The position numbers and the translations under genes were made by a program. Under the pieces are notes generated by a model. The model did no database searches and was not told the DNA's origin. It worked only from the letters and a program-made list of their open reading frames with translations. This document shows positions 42,833 through 46,057 of a stretch of 46,057 nucleotides of DNA, in pieces (the stretch's first letter is position 1; each line of letters starts with the position of its first letter). The DNA comes from Lineolata rhizophorae. Taxonomy: Eukaryota > Ascomycota > Dothideomycetes > Lineolatales > Lineolataceae. The stretch lies in contig MU001686.1 in NCBI GenBank assembly GCA_010093515.1, forward strand, positions 249,064-295,120, in the 5' to 3' direction.

Positions 42833-43904
42833 GTTCGCCTCTCCTCACTTCTCATCTTTGAGTGGCTGTTCTGCGCAGAGCCATTTCATTTTTCTTTTTG
42901 GATTTGCAGCCATTGGCCTCAAGTTGGTACAGTTGAGAGCGCTTGGTTCTTTGACTCAAGTCAGTGGCTCACTGCGTTAAAGATTCCGTATCTCCCAAGT
43001 CCACCCATACCGATAAGGCTAATAACCAAATATATAGACTTCACTTACAAATACGTATACATATCGCTACATATACGCGTGTGTTCATGCGCATGTATAC
43101 AGAGGGTAAGTACTATACCATCACACAAATACACAAGGTAAGACTTGAGATAAGTTGTAAATATATCTCCTAATTTGATTAAACAGGGGTGAAGCTTACT
43201 TGGAATTCTAGGTCCGCTCCTCACGACACCGCGTTCAATTCGCAATGATTGCATATTTCTCTGGCGACTATTGACTTCGAGAAACGAGGAATCCAGTGTA
43301 ACGAAATGAACTCTGCATCTATTTCATATTTATTCTTAGATGCAAAACAAACGGCAGAGATATGAAAAAAAGTTGCTGCAGGACAGTGTAAGTAGAGTAT
43401 GGACTCGGCAAGCCCTAGTTCCAAGCTAAAATGGTTACTATAGCAGACCGAACCAAAGGACTTCCGGAGCTCCGCATTCACATCTTCATACACTACGGCG
43501 GCCTCCGTGATTATGAACAGCTCCATATGCACTCCTTTGGTCATTCGGCTTTGTCTAAGCTGAATCTAAACAAGGGTTTTGTAAGAGTAACGCAATATCA
43601 GATTATTCTCCTACGTGGAACCGCTTCAAGGCCCAGATGCAATTTCAATATCATCAGATGAAAATAAAGCTACACATACCAGGCAAAGACATAGAAATTC
43701 TTACTTCGGCTAGAATAGTTAGATTTAAGCTGTCCTATGCTAGCGTTACTATAGGAGGTTTAATGGAGCAATCGTCAAGAATCTCAAACTGTAGTGCCAT
43801 ACACCAGCACACTAATGCTAGGCGCCGTCATTTCCTAGTTACCCAAGAATTAATGTCAGCTGCTCATGAAACCCAATACTTCCTATGATCATGGTCACCT
43901 ACAA
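42833..43904. other. Convergent AT-rich intergenic region
   Basis: No gene recognised. The stretch 43020-43170 is rich in TATA/ATAC/TGTA tetramers and is low complexity. A 107-codon minus-strand frame at 43221-43544 has no family resemblance and lies in AT-rich sequence. Confidence 0.55.
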
Positions 43905-44402
43905 CTAGGCCGTTGGAAATTCGGGGAACTGCGCCGACCCCTCGAAAGGATGAAGCCAGTTGGGGCGATTTCCAATGAAGATCTCCACGTTCGGTGTCGA
44001 AGTCTGGTTGAAGTCCTCGTCTAGAGTGCCAGCCTCGATCATAAAAACACCCTTCATATTCCCATCGACACCTTCCTTGGTGATGGTGCCGCCGCAATTT
44101 TGACAGAAGGTGATCTGAAACTTAGGCCCAAGCTTTTGCTGGAAGGTGTACGTCTTGCCCGAGCCTTCGATCTTGATCGTTTCCTTAGAGACCACTAAGT
44201 TGATGCTGAAGGCGCTCGAAGTGACGCGCCGACATTCTTGGCAGTGGCAGATGACCTGAGGTTTTGTTCAGCAAAGACACTACAACCGAAGCGTTTTTGG
44301 AAGCCGAGCTTTCGTTTTCCAGAGAACGGATCGTACCTGCTGCTGAGGCTCACCGGTAAACTCATACTTCAATTGCTTGCAGACGCAGCTTCCACGGATC
44401 AT
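43905..44402 (-). CDS. GFA-domain protein (glutathione-dependent formaldehyde-activating/CENP-V-like fold)
   Basis: Two exons on the minus strand (44402-44337 and 44255-43905) give 138 residues. The ATG at 44402 gives the usual short start MIRGSCVCKQLKYEFTGEP. The join gives VICHCQECRRVTSSAFSINL. Zinc-binding cysteines are in place: Cys6 and Cys8, Cys25, Cys27 and Cys30 (CHCQEC), and Cys73 and Cys76 (FCQNCGG). The remaining strands (GVFMIEAGTLDE, NVEIFIGNRPNW) and the length fit the family. These proteins are often annotated as glutathione-dependent formaldehyde-activating, but most fungal members have no proven reaction. The frame stays open upstream of the ATG to a TTCACAG, so an extra 5' exon is possible. 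Likely cytosolic, no signal peptide. Confidence 0.9.
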
Positions 44403-45433
44403 TTTTAAGCTCTGGGTGGATTTGTAAAGGCCTGGAATGATTCCGAAATCGCTTTTGAAGGAAGGAACAGTAAAACCAGAGTTGAGCTGTGAAGAGTAAA
44501 TTTGAAACTTGGGACGATGCGCAATATGTTATAAACACTCAGTTCGGCATGCGAACGAATTAGGACAATCCGTTCTTAGTACATAGGCATTGCTCCGCAA
44601 CTAGTTGGTATTACTAAATGCTTTTTGAGTCCCAAAACTCGGCCTAACCAGAGCTTACGTCATGCTAAAATCCAAGCCGTGGCGCTCTCACTGCAAGGAT
44701 TGTCAAGACCGGTTATCAGGCTTTTACAAGAGCAAATAGAAATCGTCTCTAAAATCTGACATTAGGAACTAGGCCTTCAATGCAGGTGTTGAATAAGCCT
44801 TTCGCAAATAGTACAAGATTACCAGACGGGGCCTAAACAACTTCTCAACCAAAGAACAGTCGAGTAAATTTTGATTGCCTCAACATAGCTGAGCCAAAAT
44901 GGCAACGATAACTAATGTTCTTTCGTTCTTTCCTTTCAAGAAGGGTTACTTTGTACAAAACGGAGATATATGTGTCTCAAACATTCCAAATAGCCCAAGG
45001 ATCCCTTCGAAGCCTTACCGGCTCTGCCTCACTAAAAGCTTACCTGTCTCGAACAGACATAGATAAAGCAATCTAGTCGTCTGGAACACAAGTATGCAAC
45101 CACAGATCCATTACCTATCTAAAGCCTTATCAGATACGAGCTGCGCTCGCTTTGATCACTGCTCGGTTCTCTTTCGCTCGCCCTTGTAGGGGATGGGAGT
45201 TAGTACACCGTACAGCACAGCACATGTTGTAGCCGTAAGTTAGGCAGGCGCGAGCGTAGCGTATAAAGCGTAGCCTTAAACGTATGTATAGAGAGGTCGT
45301 GCCACTATTCGTGCGCGAGTGTGTCCAAATTCTAATTCTCTTAGAGAAGAGATTACATATTCCTAGTCTGCGTCAATTCAGGCCTGAATTTAACCCAAAA
45401 TGAATGTGGCTATATCTTTCAGCCTACGCGTGC

Positions 45434-45457
45434 AAAAAAAAAAAAAAAAAAAAAAAG
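45434..45457 (+). repeat. 24-base poly-A tract
   Basis: An uninterrupted run of 24 As. It could be a plain homopolymer or the poly-A end of a non-LTR retrotransposon or retrocopy; no target-site duplication was identified. Confidence 0.9.
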
Positions 45458-45990
45458 GTTATTGAGGCAGAGCCTCAGGCTTAATCTTTGTTAGGCTAGC
45501 TAATTCCTTGAGCGGAGCCAATCTTAAAAGCAAGGCAGCCTCTATAGCCCAGTCTACTTGGAAAAGGCTGCTGAATTCCCCCAAACTTAACTGTAGAAGG
45601 CGCTACGTACACTTTAGTTCAGCCAATCTAGTACTAACTTAACACCTTAGTTGAACTACGTCAGGTGGAATCAACCCGCTGAAGGATGGAATAGAGTTGT
45701 GCCAGTCTAGGAGCTCGAATACATAGATGATCACTTGTGAAAATATGGGGTGACCTATTTGGGCCTAGTTTGCCAACCCCTGACAGAGTCCTACAAGTGT
45801 GTTTATGCAGCTCCAAATAGCACCATCTTTCCAATGTCAATGGACTTGGCCTATCCATTCCAGATCTCAACTGAAATCCGTCACCAATACAGCTGAGATA
45901 TCGGCAAATGCGGTAAGCTTCGGCTGTATCACGTCGAAACATGGTTCCTGGCTCGTGCGGAACCGGCTTGGATGTACAGTAACGTAATCC

Positions 45991-46024
45991 ACCACCTAGT
46001 GGCCCACACCACCTAGTGGCCCAC
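45991..46024. repeat. Two perfect tandem copies of a 17-bp unit at the right edge
   Basis: ACCACCTAGTGGCCCAC occurs twice, back to back (45991-46007 and 46008-46024), just after GTAACGTAATCC. CCAC and GTGG within each copy can pair. Sub-terminal repeats like this are common near ends of fungal Tc1/mariner-type elements, so the edge of the window may cut a transposon terminus. Confidence 0.8.
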
Positions 46025-46057
46025 CCAGCCATCCTGACGCGCCCATCAACTTACATC

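Larger units (their letters stand above)
44403..46057. other. AT-richer, gene-free right end of the window, probably with repeat remnants
   Basis: About 1.65 kb with no gene supported. The left 60-100 bases should be the GFA-gene leader. From about 44500 the sequence is AT-richer than most of the window. It has a 24-base poly-A, short hairpins such as GAGGC-AGA-GCCTC near 45466-45478, and a 17-base tandem duplication at the very end. These suggest decayed mobile DNA, but no element could be identified. Confidence 0.45.

Noticed and set aside
45661-46032. 123-codon minus-strand frame at the right edge
   Set aside because: It runs through the 17-bp tandem repeat, has no family resemblance and lies in AT-rich repeat-like DNA.

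Overview
The window looks like nuclear DNA from a filamentous ascomycete (Pezizomycotina). The signs are short GT-AG introns of about 50-170 bases, some with CTAAC/CTGAC-like branch sites, GC-rich third codon positions, and typical fungal genes: a CipC-type small protein, a SYG1/XPR1 transporter, a CTK1-type CTD kinase, a BCDHK/PDK-like mitochondrial kinase, GTP cyclohydrolase I, a p24 cargo receptor and a GFA-domain protein. There is also a pogo/Fot1-type transposase fragment. One run of Ns (12978-13061) shows it is part of a draft assembly. I found no rRNA, tRNA or CRISPR array. Most genes needed splicing to be read, and exon coordinates are given in each entry.

Layout from left to right. 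1-230: start of a pogo/Fot1-like transposase running off the left edge (minus). 603-1731: short-chain dehydrogenase (plus). 2148-3882: mitochondrial PDK/BCDHK-family kinase (plus). 4737-8980: a 1396-residue unrecognised protein (plus). 9523-10713: a Gag-capsid-like protein with no pol genes beside it (minus). 10.7-12.8 kb: gene-poor. 12828-17193: SYG1/XPR1 phosphate-transporter family gene with eight exons, its last exon crossed by the gap (minus). 17730-18324: CipC-like gene with a strong TATA box (minus). 20066-24808: CTK1-like RNA polymerase II CTD kinase with a very long RS/RD-rich N-terminal part (minus). About 3 kb of non-coding sequence then separates CTK1 from the divergent GTP cyclohydrolase I gene (27766-28959, plus).

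30108-35099 holds a large low-complexity protein whose C-terminal domain looks like an uncharacterised ascomycete F-box-like family. The domain is broken by a frameshift near 34.6 kb and, 260 bases later, by an in-frame TAG. 36068-38031: an acid-ceramidase/NAAA-like Ntn amidase (plus). 38627-39513: a p24-family (ERP-type) cargo receptor ending in an 11-base exon (minus). 40391-42832: an unrecognised 813-residue protein with six 20-residue repeats of exactly 60 bp (plus). 43905-44402: a GFA-domain protein (minus). The last 1.6 kb is AT-richer, gene-free and repeat-like, with a 24-base poly-A and a 17-bp tandem duplication at the right edge.

The genes do not form an obvious cluster or pathway. 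Most are housekeeping genes (CTD phosphorylation, pterin synthesis, ER-Golgi traffic, phosphate homeostasis, control of mitochondrial 2-oxoacid dehydrogenases) mixed with lineage-specific proteins rich in low-complexity sequence. The best candidates for something undescribed are the Gag-like gene, the disrupted F-box-like gene, the 60-bp-repeat protein and the 1396-residue orphan.
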